A stretch of DNA of 64,000 bases, from contig NZ_CP080269.1 of assembly GCF_019431355.1 (NCBI RefSeq), positions 2,701,501 through 2,765,500 of the forward strand, read 5' to 3'. The position numbers were made by a program, and so were the translations under genes. The notes beneath the pieces were generated by a model that saw only the letters and a list, made by a program, of their open reading frames with translations, was not told the DNA's origin and did not search any database. This DNA comes from Paenibacillus sp. R14(2021) (GTDB lineage: Bacteria; Bacillota; Bacilli; Paenibacillales; Paenibacillaceae). Positions 17,766-26,535 of the stretch are shown here, piece by piece (the first letter of the stretch is position 1; every line of letters begins with the position of its first letter).

Positions 17766-18857
17766 ATGAAAGAAGACTACAAAGTGATCTTCGAACCGCT
17801 TCGGCTTCGCAGCGGCAAGGAATTGAAAAATAGAATCGTTATGTCCCCAATGGGTCATTTGGGATCATTGCCCGGCGGGTTTATTTCCGAGGAAGAATTG
17901 GCTTATTACAACTTGCGGGTCAAAGACGTCGGGATGGTTGTTACGTCGGCAACGACGTTTAAAGAAGGAAAGCACTATCCGGGATTACCGGCGGCGGAGG
18001 CCGACGAACATATTCCTGGACTGCGCAAGCTCAGCACCGTCTTGAAATCCCATGGAGCGGTTGCCATTCTGCAATTATTCCATGAGGGGGCTAGCGGAAT
18101 AGAGGATAACGAAGCGCCGAGCGCCGTGGTGGCGGATAATTCCAATTCTCCGCTGCCGCGCGAATTGACCGATGCCGAAATCGAGGCTCTCGTCAAGAAA
18201 TTCGGCGATGCGGTAAGACGAGCCATTCAAGCAGGCTTCGACGGTGTCGAAATTCACGGAGCGAACGGCTATCTGATTCAACAATTCACTTCACCTCATT
18301 ACAATCGCCGGACAGACCGTTGGGGAGGCTCCCCGGAAAAACGCTTGGCTTTCCCGATTGCCATCATTGCCGAAGTCAAGAGAGTGGTGGCAGAAAGCGG
18401 AACCCCCTTTATCATCGGATACCGAATCTCTCCGGAGGAACCGGATACGAATGGATTGACGATGGCGGACGCCATTCGAAACATAGATGCGCTCGCGGAT
18501 CAGGGACTGGATTACATCCACGTAGCCCTTCATGATTTCTGGTCTACACCGCGTCGGGATGTGAACGATAGCCGCGCCCGGATGGAAATCTTTAACGAGG
18601 TCGTCGGTAACCGTACGGCCCTTATCGGTGTAGGCGGAATAAAAACACCGGAAAATGCCGCTAAGGCACTTTCAACCGGCGTAGAGCTTGTCGCGATCGC
18701 AAGAGGAATGCTGTTGGAACCTAGGTGGGTTCAAAAGGTACGAGAAGGCAAAGAGGATCTAATCAAGACGAAGTTATACCGTGGGGATCAATCCGAACTG
18801 CTGCTGCCTGATGGCGTATGGTCGATGATTGAACTATATCTTCCGTTCGAGGATTGA
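17766..18857 (+). CDS. Old yellow enzyme family NADH:flavin oxidoreductase
   Basis: 363-residue TIM-barrel flavoprotein, ATG 17766 behind GGTGAGG. Family motifs are FEPLRLRSGKELKNRIVMSPMG at the N-terminus, QLFHEGASG, the FMN/substrate block GFDGVEIHGANGYLIQQFTSPHYNRRTDRWGGS, and the late phosphate-binding GVGGIKTPENA...VAIARGML. It probably reduces activated C=C bonds of enals, enones or nitro-olefins with NAD(P)H. It sits in one operon with the nitroreductase (22-bp gap) and ends at a terminator. Confidence 0.92.
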   Translation: MKEDYKVIFEPLRLRSGKELKNRIVMSPMGHLGSLPGGFISEEELAYYNLRVKDVGMVVTSATTFKEGKHYPGLPAAEADEHIPGLRKLSTVLKSHGAVAILQLFHEGASGIEDNEAPSAVVADNSNSPLPRELTDAEIEALVKKFGDAVRRAIQAGFDGVEIHGANGYLIQQFTSPHYNRRTDRWGGSPEKRLAFPIAIIAEVKRVVAESGTPFIIGYRISPEEPDTNGLTMADAIRNIDALADQGLDYIHVALHDFWSTPRRDVNDSRARMEIFNEVVGNRTALIGVGGIKTPENAAKALSTGVELVAIARGMLLEPRWVQKVREGKEDLIKTKLYRGDQSELLLPDGVWSMIELYLPFED

Positions 18858-18876
18858 CCCTATACGCATCCGCAGC

Positions 18877-18910
18877 GAGGAAAGGCTAAAAGCCTTTCCT
18901 CTTTGCCTTT
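18877..18910 (+). terminator. Terminator after the OYE gene
   Basis: Perfect 11-bp stem GAGGAAAGGCT / AGCCTTTCCTC with a 3-base AAA loop, then a T-rich stretch. It ends the nitroreductase-OYE operon just before the second HxlR gene. Confidence 0.8.
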
Positions 18911-18944
18911 CAACCAAATCGGTCAATGGAGGTTAGATATAAGC

Positions 18945-19337
18945 GTGAAAATAGGGTCGGAGAAGCCGCTTAATAAACTGGCAGCCATCAATCGGCATAC
19001 CTCGAAACAGGAGATGCTCACAAGTTACGTAAACAGCGGTATATTAACGCTGGATATACTCGCCGGTAAATGGAAATTCATTATTTTGCTTCATATATTA
19101 GTGTCCGGCACCATTCGATTCAGGGATTTAAGTCGTGCTATTCCAGGCATTACAAACAAGGTACTAACGAACAAATTACGTGAGCTAGAGGAAGAAGATA
19201 TTATCGAACGGGTTGTATACGCTCAGATTCCGCTCAAAGTCGAGTATTCCATCACGGAATACGGAAAAAGCTTGAAACCGGTTCTAATCTCTATTCATGA
19301 GTGGGGAGCATCACATAAAATGCATAAGATGAAATAA
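18945..19337 (+). CDS. HxlR family transcriptional regulator (copy 2)
   Basis: 130-residue winged-helix protein. GTG 18945 is preferred (GGAGG 12 bases upstream) because an earlier in-frame TTG lies inside the terminator tail. The core LDILAGKWKFIILLHIL, FRDLSRAIPGITNKVLTNKLRELEEEDIIERVVY and KVEYSITEYGKSL mirrors the first HxlR protein at 8128-8505, with a longer N-terminus of about 35 residues. No cysteine is present in that N-terminal region, so unlike copy 1 it lacks the usual redox thiol. It follows the nitroreductase-OYE operon and may regulate it or the convergent hydrolase. Confidence 0.85.
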   Translation: MKIGSEKPLNKLAAINRHTSKQEMLTSYVNSGILTLDILAGKWKFIILLHILVSGTIRFRDLSRAIPGITNKVLTNKLRELEEEDIIERVVYAQIPLKVEYSITEYGKSLKPVLISIHEWGASHKMHKMK

Positions 19338-19369
19338 AGTTTCTCCATTGCAATGGATTATCGCGCATG

Positions 19370-20152
19370 TTATCCAATGAATTGCGTCAATACCTGATTA
19401 AACCGATCGCGTTCCTCCCAGAAAGTAGCATGACCACTGTATTGAAACGGAACAAGGGTTGAATTTTTGATTAACTTATTCATTTCCTGCGCTTGTGTAA
19501 ATGGAATGGATTTATCATGTATGCCATGAACGATCAGCGTGGGCACTTCGATTTTGGGAAGATCGGCATAGGTATTTTCATCTCGCAGCATCTTAATTAT
19601 TGCGGCAGTAGAATAACCCGCTGCTTGATTTCCTATCTGCTGAAACCAATCCCGGAATGGCGGTGAAACATATTGGAAAAAAAAGCTGTCCATGACACGG
19701 TTCCACATATTCGGCCGGTCATTCAATGATTCTCCCAAGAGCAGGCTTGCCGTTTCTGGCGTAAATCCGGTTGGCGCTGCAGCATCTATAAGGACAAGCT
19801 TCGAAACGCCGTATCCCCGATAACGAGACATATAGCGTATTGCAATTGCTCCACCCGTGGAGTGTCCCGCCAAGGTTATATTTTCTAATTGAAGTGCACC
19901 AATGACAGCACAGACATCATCCGCCAATCTATCCAGGGTATAGCCTGTATACGGTTTATCAGAATTTCCGAATCCCCTCCAATCCATTCCAATGCATCGG
20001 AAGCCCATGGAAGGAAGCACATTGTACTGATATTCGAATTGCTTATGACTTAAAGGCCAACCATGAATAAACAATATGGTTTTTTTACCCTCGGGATTGA
20101 TATCTTCAACAAAAATTTTGACACCTTGTTCTACTGTAATATAATATCCCAT
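19370..20152 (-). CDS. Alpha/beta hydrolase (haloperoxidase/esterase type)
   Basis: 260-residue protein from ATG 20152 with GGAGG seven bases upstream; a longer open frame upstream overlaps a terminator. It has the oxyanion HGWP loop (ILFIHGWPLSHKQFEYQ), nucleophile elbow GHSTGG, acidic residue in VHGIHDKSIPF and catalytic His in YSGHATFWEE. This resembles non-heme chloroperoxidase/arylesterase enzymes. The substrate is unknown. It converges with HxlR copy 2 (32-bp gap) and lies downstream of the cupin gene beyond a terminator. Confidence 0.88.
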   Translation of the reverse strand: MGYYITVEQGVKIFVEDINPEGKKTILFIHGWPLSHKQFEYQYNVLPSMGFRCIGMDWRGFGNSDKPYTGYTLDRLADDVCAVIGALQLENITLAGHSTGGAIAIRYMSRYRGYGVSKLVLIDAAAPTGFTPETASLLLGESLNDRPNMWNRVMDSFFFQYVSPPFRDWFQQIGNQAAGYSTAAIIKMLRDENTYADLPKIEVPTLIVHGIHDKSIPFTQAQEMNKLIKNSTLVPFQYSGHATFWEERDRFNQVLTQFIG

Positions 20153-20231
20153 GCCGATACCTCCATCTTTTTTATACGACCTCATCATATTCAATCCTTC
20201 TAACTTAGGTGTCTGCCTAACTTCAACGCAC

Positions 20232-20284
20232 AAAAAAACTCAACGTCCGATGGCTGCGCTAATACAGCCATCGAACGTTGAGTT
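20232..20284 (-). terminator. Strong terminator after the cupin gene
   Basis: A long stem (AACTCAACGT...CAGCCATC paired with GATGGCTG...ACGTTGAGTT) ends in seven T on the minus strand. It separates the cupin from the downstream hydrolase. Confidence 0.9.
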
Positions 20285-20299
20285 GTCGTTGTTGTTTAT

Positions 20300-20770
20300 T
20301 TATTTATTTAGCATAACCATTGGAGGGCCGACAATCCAAGTATCGTAGTTTTCGCAGAGCTCCTGCCAGCCCTCTGGCGGCGTAAGACCGATTTTAGCGA
20401 AAATATCATCTATTCCGCCTGGCGCGAATGTGAAGAGTATACGTGCCGGCTCGGTGCCCACATTGGCCCAAGCATGCGGGACGCCGCGAGGGACGACGAC
20501 ACTTGTCCCTGGGGTGACTTCGAATTCATCTTCGCCGCACTGAAAACGGAACGTGCCTTCCAATACTTCGAAGATTTCCTCCCGATCCTTGTGGAAATGC
20601 TTCGGGGGGCCGCTGAAAGACGGTACGCGAGCTTCCATGATGGTGACTGCTCCGCCAACCTGGCTGCTGTGAATTCGGATTGCCATTTGCTCGCCCGGCA
20701 TCGTTGTAAACCATTCCAAATCCTTGCTATGTGTGAAGACTGCACGTTGTAAACCGTTATGTTGATTCAT
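20300..20770 (-). CDS. Cupin domain protein
   Basis: 156-residue single-domain cupin, ATG 20770 behind AAGGAG. Metal ligands sit in motif 1 (PPKHFHKDREEIFEVLEGTFRF: two His and a Glu) and motif 2 (VPRGVPHAWANVG: one His), so a metal-binding dioxygenase, isomerase or sensor role is possible. Small cupins with this pattern often degrade or bind quinone-like aromatics, but the substrate is not evident. The gene has its own twin-palindrome promoter and terminator, making it a single-gene member of the regulon. Confidence 0.88.
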   Translation of the reverse strand: MNQHNGLQRAVFTHSKDLEWFTTMPGEQMAIRIHSSQVGGAVTIMEARVPSFSGPPKHFHKDREEIFEVLEGTFRFQCGEDEFEVTPGTSVVVPRGVPHAWANVGTEPARILFTFAPGGIDDIFAKIGLTPPEGWQELCENYDTWIVGPPMVMLNK

Positions 20771-20816
20771 GATAATCTCCTTATTCATGGTTAATGTATG
20801 GTAGTCATTTTCAAGT

Positions 20817-20869
20817 GGACTGCGGTCCACATACAATTCAATATAACTGGACTGCGGTCCGTTTGTCAA
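20817..20869 (-). promoter_or_regulatory. Promoter with two GGACC/GGTCC palindromic operators (site 3 of 3)
   Basis: Minus-strand TTGACA (20864-20869), 18-bp spacer with GGACCGCAGTCC (20849-20860), TATATT (20840-20845), then a second identical GGACCGCAGTCC (20817-20828). The palindromes start 32 bp apart, exactly as at the nitroreductase promoter. Confidence 0.85.
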
Positions 20870-21000
20870 GTGAAGGATACTATAAATAGGGAAAGATTTT
20901 TACCGCGCAGCGCATCATCATGCACCGACTTCCCTCCCGTTTATGCCCTGGCGTCGGCTGCGGAGTCGCTTGACCAGTCTGATATGTCGATTTTTGAAAT

Positions 21001-21027
21001 GAAAAAGCCCACGAATTAACGTGGACT
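21001..21027 (-). terminator. Short terminator after the exonuclease gene
   Basis: CCACG/CGTGG stem with a 6-base loop followed on the minus strand by GCTTTTTC. The stem is short, so efficiency is uncertain. Confidence 0.55.
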
Positions 21028-21051
21028 CAAAGTAAACTTCTAATAGTCAGC

Positions 21052-21915
21052 CTAACCAAGAACTTTTTCAAGACCCCCAAATTCTAATTCAGTAAACTTT
21101 TTTATGGCCTCATCACGCTGCAAGTTCCAGAGACTTTGATTTTTATCAATTTCGATTGGAACATCTAGCCTTATGCGCGCTAAATCTCTTGATAGATGTA
21201 ACATCTCTATATTATCCTCAATCTTTTTTCTGATACTGTTTGAAATGCTGTCAAGGTTATCAAGGCAACCTTCAACTGAATGATATTCACTAATTAATTT
21301 AAGTGCAGTTTTCTCGCCGATTCCTTTTACTCCGGGATAATTATCAGCTGTATCTCCCATAAATGCTTTCAAATCAATTACTTGAGATGGTGTCAATTGT
21401 TTTGAAGCATAAAGGGTTTCAAGATCATACACAGTATAATTTGAACGGCCCTTATTCATAATGATTACTTTTACTCTATCCGTGATTAACTGCAGCATAT
21501 CGTGGTCTCCAGTTAATATCATCACTTCAGAATCCTTATCTTGCAGATAGATGGATAGCGTACCAATACAATCATCAGCTTCATAACCAACTTTACCAAC
21601 ATTAGGCACTCCCAGAGCTTCCACTACTTCTTTTACTAAATCGAATTGAGGAATAAGTTCTAGCGGCGCTTCAGAACGATTCTGTTTGTATTGACTGTAG
21701 GTCTCATTCCTGAAAGTATTACTTCCCATATCCCAGCAACAAATAACATGGGTTGGAGAAAAGGTCGTTATTGCATCAAAAAAGTACTGAATAAAACCGT
21801 ATACAGCGTTTGTTGGAACACCTGCGCTAGTTTTGCGAATATAACCTGAATATGAAGTCGCATAAAAAGCTCTAAAAAGCAAGGCCATACCATCGACCAG
21901 TAGTATTTTCTCCAT
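21052..21915 (-). CDS. Stand-alone 5'-3' exonuclease (YpcP / PolA N-domain type)
   Basis: 287-residue protein, ATG 21915 about ten bases after AAAGGA. It corresponds to the 5'-nuclease domain of DNA polymerase I without the polymerase. The metal-binding acidic residues are visible in LLVDGMALLFRAFYA, VICCWDMG, YEADDCIGTL, LTGDHDMLQL and FMGDTADNYPGVKGIGEKTA (helix-hairpin-helix). Such proteins remove RNA primers and flaps in the cytoplasm. It is monocistronic. Its base composition is more AT-rich than its neighbours. Confidence 0.9.
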   Translation of the reverse strand: MEKILLVDGMALLFRAFYATSYSGYIRKTSAGVPTNAVYGFIQYFFDAITTFSPTHVICCWDMGSNTFRNETYSQYKQNRSEAPLELIPQFDLVKEVVEALGVPNVGKVGYEADDCIGTLSIYLQDKDSEVMILTGDHDMLQLITDRVKVIIMNKGRSNYTVYDLETLYASKQLTPSQVIDLKAFMGDTADNYPGVKGIGEKTALKLISEYHSVEGCLDNLDSISNSIRKKIEDNIEMLHLSRDLARIRLDVPIEIDKNQSLWNLQRDEAIKKFTELEFGGLEKVLG

Positions 21916-22102
21916 GTTTTCCATTCCTTTCGAGTCAATCCTGCTGCACACTCCGTAGACTTATAACCAGGGGGAATATTCCCGTTAGAAGCTGGTATAG
22001 TTCCCCTATTCTATTCAGTCTATCTATTCATAATAGAACAGGAGCTTTGCTGATAGCAATGTAAATCGTGAGCTGGATGTAATTTCAAGAGGTGTTGAAA
22101 AC

Positions 22103-23548
22103 TCAGGACAAAGGTCGGTAAACAAAGTTTCTGAACGTCACGTTCCCTTCACCTCGCGCCCATAAGGCCAATCGTAAAGCCAAAAAGCCTCCAAGTGCAT
22201 TGTGATGCCAGCCTGACGTCTCGAAGGAATGTTCAAACTTCGTCCACACTACACCATCGGTGCTGAAGAAAAAGACCACTTCATGCTCTGTATTGTGAAG
22301 CCGTACGAACAACTGCCGGGTAGAAAGCGGTTTTGCATGGGTCTGCCAACCGCGGATAATGCCATGCAAGCCGTCACTCGAAAGAGCGAGCCCGCTATAA
22401 GTGGACTCATTATAGAACAAAAGAAACCGACCTGCTGCTTCACCGGTTATTTCGATTTGCACTTGCGCTTCGTAGGCATGATCTTCCGGCATAAATACGA
22501 GTGGAGCGCTGCCTGGACCAGCGCTGATCGTGATGGCGTTCGGACCGGCAGTGTATGCATGCGAGAGAACCGGTTTATACCAACTCCAAGCATAGCCCAG
22601 AACGTCCGAGCCGGACTGAAAACCAGCATTTCCCTGGCCATGCCTGACCGCTTGGCCATGAGGCTTTAAAATCGGCTGATCGGCAGCAACGCCATCCGGG
22701 ACGCGAAACCAGCCGTCTTCCGTCCATTCTAGAGGTTCTAGAAGCACCTGTCTCCCCAGTGTATAATAGTCCTTCTCATACGCATGATAAACGATCCACC
22801 AGTCGCCACCCGGCGTATCGATGATCGAACCATGTCCTTTCGAGCACCATTTCTCGTTCCGACTATGCGTCCGGACGATCGGATTATAGGGAGAATTCTC
22901 GTAAGGGCCCCATGGATGCATGGATCTGGCCGACGCCACCATATGACTTGTCGCCGGCCCGGAAGATCCGCCTTGAGCCACAGTGAGATAATAATAACCG
23001 TTCCGGTAGGTCAACTTACATGATTCCAAAAAATTCCCTTCGACCACCCACTCATTCGGGAAGCTCCACCCGTCGTAAACCTTACGCGGCTCGCCAATTG
23101 CCGTGAGGCCGTCTGGCGCAAGCTCCACCATATAACCTGGCCCGTAAAACAAAAAACGGCGGCCGCTCCCGTCTGCGATATGCCCCGGATCAATTCCCCG
23201 AATCCCTACTTTGCGGGGAGAACTCCATGGCCCCTTAGGCGATGATGCCGTCAGCACCATAATTTCTTCGTCGATCGGGACGTATATATAATACTGACCT
23301 TGATAGTAAGCCAGATCCGGCGCCCAGATGTTGCCGACATACTCCTGCAAGGCTTTTGCAACCGGCTCCCAGTTAACCAAGTCAGTGGAGTGCCAGATCA
23401 GCAGCCCAGGAGCGAATTGAAAACTGGAATGCGTCATGTAATAATCATTCCCCACCCTTACAATCGCAGGGTCGGCATAGTCTCCTGCCAGAATAGGATT
23501 AACATACGTTCCATTCCCTTGGTCGCCTTTTATTTGAAAATCATGCAT
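22103..23548 (-). CDS. Glycoside hydrolase family 43 (arabinanase/arabinofuranosidase type)
   Basis: 481-residue protein without a signal peptide, so cytoplasmic. ATG 23548 is preceded by AGGAGG. The N-terminal five-bladed propeller carries the GH43 acidic residues: base in GDYADPAIVRV, pKa modulator in RGIDPGHIAD, acid in WVVEGNFLES. A beta-sandwich of about 170 residues (from around FQSGSD) forms the C-terminal accessory domain. Likely substrates are arabino- or xylo-oligosaccharides. It follows the GH3 gene by only a short gap on the same strand and belongs to the hemicellulose locus. Confidence 0.88.
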   Translation of the reverse strand: MHDFQIKGDQGNGTYVNPILAGDYADPAIVRVGNDYYMTHSSFQFAPGLLIWHSTDLVNWEPVAKALQEYVGNIWAPDLAYYQGQYYIYVPIDEEIMVLTASSPKGPWSSPRKVGIRGIDPGHIADGSGRRFLFYGPGYMVELAPDGLTAIGEPRKVYDGWSFPNEWVVEGNFLESCKLTYRNGYYYLTVAQGGSSGPATSHMVASARSMHPWGPYENSPYNPIVRTHSRNEKWCSKGHGSIIDTPGGDWWIVYHAYEKDYYTLGRQVLLEPLEWTEDGWFRVPDGVAADQPILKPHGQAVRHGQGNAGFQSGSDVLGYAWSWYKPVLSHAYTAGPNAITISAGPGSAPLVFMPEDHAYEAQVQIEITGEAAGRFLLFYNESTYSGLALSSDGLHGIIRGWQTHAKPLSTRQLFVRLHNTEHEVVFFFSTDGVVWTKFEHSFETSGWHHNALGGFLALRLALWARGEGNVTFRNFVYRPLS

Positions 23549-23567
23549 GTCCAATCCCTCCTGTCTT

Positions 23568-26478
23568 TCAATTAGCCATCATCCGAAACCAACCAAGTGC
23601 TACTGGTCCATCTAGTACGAGATACACGTCGCGCCGTCCGGAGGCAGCCTTAAGCCCGCACGAGAAACTGCGCCATTGCTGCTCCCCGCCAGCAGGGATT
23701 GTGCACCTGCCTGCAAGCGGTCCCGCTGGTCCGTCCAGCCTGACTTCTACCGCCGCGTCTTCCGTGGCTGCGGCTCGGAGTTCGATTCCCGAAATGCCGG
23801 AACCAAGCTCCACGTCCCGGAACACAAGCCCCCCCTTCTTGCCGCTTACGACGGCGGGGCCGCCCTCGACGCATTCGCCAAGATGGACGCCTTCGTAAGC
23901 ATCATAGTTTACCGCCCGGGTCACCTGCTTGAGGTCACGCGGCGGAATCGCCTCGCCGGCAACCGCAAGACGGCCTTCCAGACGCAGGTCGCCGGACGAA
24001 GCGCCGAGCATAACCGCATATTCCCCGCTTTCGATGCAAAAGCGTTCGCGCGTTACATCCCAGATGGCCAACGATTCAAGCGGCAAAAGGAAAGTTACTT
24101 CTGAAGTCTCCCCCGGAGCAAGCGCGATTCGTTTGAAGTCCGCCAGCTGCAGACGCGGGCGCTTGACCCGGGAAGTTTCAGCCCGTACATAAAGCTGCAC
24201 AACCTCTTCACCCGCGCGGCTGCTCGTATTCGTTACGCGGCAGGTTACCTCGACGGCCGCGTCTTTCCCTGCTTCAACCCGGTTCGCAGACAACCGAAGC
24301 TCCTCATAATGGAATTCGCTGAACGAGAGACCGTGTCCAAACGGATACAGCGGTTTGCCTTCAAAATACTGGTATGTCCTTCCTCCTTGTATGATGTCGT
24401 AATCCATGAAGGGAGCGAGTTGGTCTACCGACTTATACCACGTCATGTTTACGCGGCCCGCCGGATTAAATTCTCCGAATAGTACGTCGGCCACGGCATT
24501 GCCGAGCTCCTGGCCCGCATGCGACGTATACAGAATCGCCGGCACCTTCTCTTGTAAAGCTGCTATTGAAAACGGGTAGCTGCCAACGACCACGACTATC
24601 GTGTTTGGGTTCGCTTCGAGTACCGCAAGGACCAGCTTTTCCTGCGATTCCGCAAGCGTAATGTCGGGTCTGTCCATGGTCTCCTTGCCATTGATCAAGG
24701 GATGATTACCGACAAATACGATTGCCGCGTCTGCGCCGCGTGCCGCTGCAGTTGCTGCCTCCAGACTGCTTGCCACACGTTCAAGCTCAAATGCCTCTCC
24801 CTGCATTCCTGCGTCCGAATTGCCGGCCTCCGTTGCGCCGCTTACGTTGATTTCGTTCGCAGTCTCGGCTGCGCGGCCGTTGCCAACGAGTAGGGTGCCG
24901 TTCTCGGCATCGGTAGTCACGGGCGTTCCGTTCCAGGTAGAAATAGTCGCAAGTACGCCTTCCTGTTCTTTCGGGCGAATCAAGAAGACTTCTTTCGTAA
25001 ACCATTCCCAAATCTGATGTGCCGACGCCTGTACCGTCTTGTCGTCCGTCGTTAGATAGTGACCATTCCGCTGCGCAATTAACGTGTGACTGCCCCAGCC
25101 CCAATCTGTTACTTCGAACACGTCACCGTCCTCCGGCCGTTCCGCGGCTGCGACGAGCGTCGCCTTCTCGTCTCCGCTCAGCCTGACGTACCGGCCGTTA
25201 CGCGCCGCTTTCAGGCGCACGCGATCAGTGCCGTCGGCGTACGCAATCTCGGCATCGGCACCAGCTGCCGCGAGTCGCTCGCGGATCCCCTGCAACGGCG
25301 AAACCGCATATGGCAGCGTACCGCTGTACCAGTCCCGGTATACCCTATCGGCCAGCGGGCCGACAACGGCAACCTTGCGCAGCTTGTCCGCCTGCAGCGG
25401 CAGTGTGAGCCCGTCGTTCTTGAGCAGTACGACGGCTTTCTGCGACGCCTCCCGCGCCAGTTCCGCATGTGCAGGCCGGAGGATAACCGACTCATCAAGC
25501 TGCGTATACGGATTTCGCTCCGCCGGATCGAACTCCCGAGCCGGAACCTGACGCGAAACGTGTTACGAAGCGCGGTATCGAGGTCGTTTTCTATCAGGAG
25601 TCCGTCCGCAAGCGCCTCACGAATTGCATCTGTCACCACGGCCGCTTCGTCCGTAATGCTATCGATGCCGCCTTCACGAATCGACCGTGCTACAGCCTCC
25701 TTCAATGTCGCCACGTAATGGTGATCCCGCACGGTGCCCGTTACGTCGAAGGCATCGCTGACGACAAAGCCGTTCATCCCCCATTCGCGCTTAACAATGT
25801 CGATTACATCCCGGCTCAGGTTCGCGGGCACGCCATTGATCGCATTGTATGCCGTCATCATCGACTGGGCGCCGCCTTCTTTAAATGGAATCTCGAATGC
25901 CTTAAGGTAGTATTCGCGCATGTTGCGCGGATCGAGGCTGACGGAGGTATCACCTCTTCCGGCCTCATTATTGTTACCGATAAAGTGCTTTAACGTGGCG
26001 ACCGCCTTCAAGTAAACGGATGGTCGCCTTGGATGCCTTGCGTCAGTGCCGCGGTCAGTTTGCCGGCTAATACCGGATCCTCGCCGTACGCTTCTTCCGT
26101 TCGGCCCCATCGCGGGTCGCGCTCCATATCGACGGTAGGCGCCCATAAGGTGAGGCCGTTATGAGTCGGATTTCGCTTATAGAAACCGCGGGCTTCGTCG
26201 CCTATCGCGCTGCCGATCCGCTTCAGCAGCTCTTTGTCCCACGTGCAGGCTAGGCCGATCGGCTGCGGATAACCGGTCGCCTCCCCGAGCCAAGCCATGC
26301 CGTGCGCCGCCTCCGTACCATGCTTATAAGCCTGCACCCCAAGACGTTCCACCGCGATTTGGTATTGCGGCATGAGTCCGATTTTCTCTTCCAACGTTAG
26401 TCGGGCGATCAGATCATTCACCCGATCCTCAAGCGGCAGGTCAGTGTCCCAATACGGGGCATTTTTCTCGGTTGTCAT
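23568..26478 (-). pseudogene. Glycoside hydrolase family 3 beta-glycosidase, broken by two frameshifts
   Basis: One GH3 gene of about 970 codons lies in three frames. ATG 26478 (AAGGAG upstream) opens the TIM-barrel (APYWDTDLPLEDRVNDLIARL) and runs to GIQGDHPFT, where a stop follows; homology resumes as YLKAVATLKHF in another frame. Losing one base from a TTTT run near 26014-26016 would explain it. The second frame contains the nucleophile Asp in GFVVSDAFDVTG and breaks after RVRFRLG, where one G is missing from a GGGG run near 25535-25537. The third frame carries the C-terminal alpha/beta domain with a fascin-like insert, the Fn3-like domain and a CBM6-like tail. Both lesions are homopolymer losses, so sequencing error is a real alternative to gene decay. 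Confidence 0.85.
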
Positions 26479-26535
26479 TGTTCCATGCTCCTTAGACCAC
26501 TTTTTTACAAACAAAGTACTGCTGATTACGTTGAT

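Noticed and set aside
25211-26514. Treating the two 5' pieces of the GH3 gene as separate genes
   Set aside because: Their translations join into one GH3 TIM barrel when one base is restored at each break.
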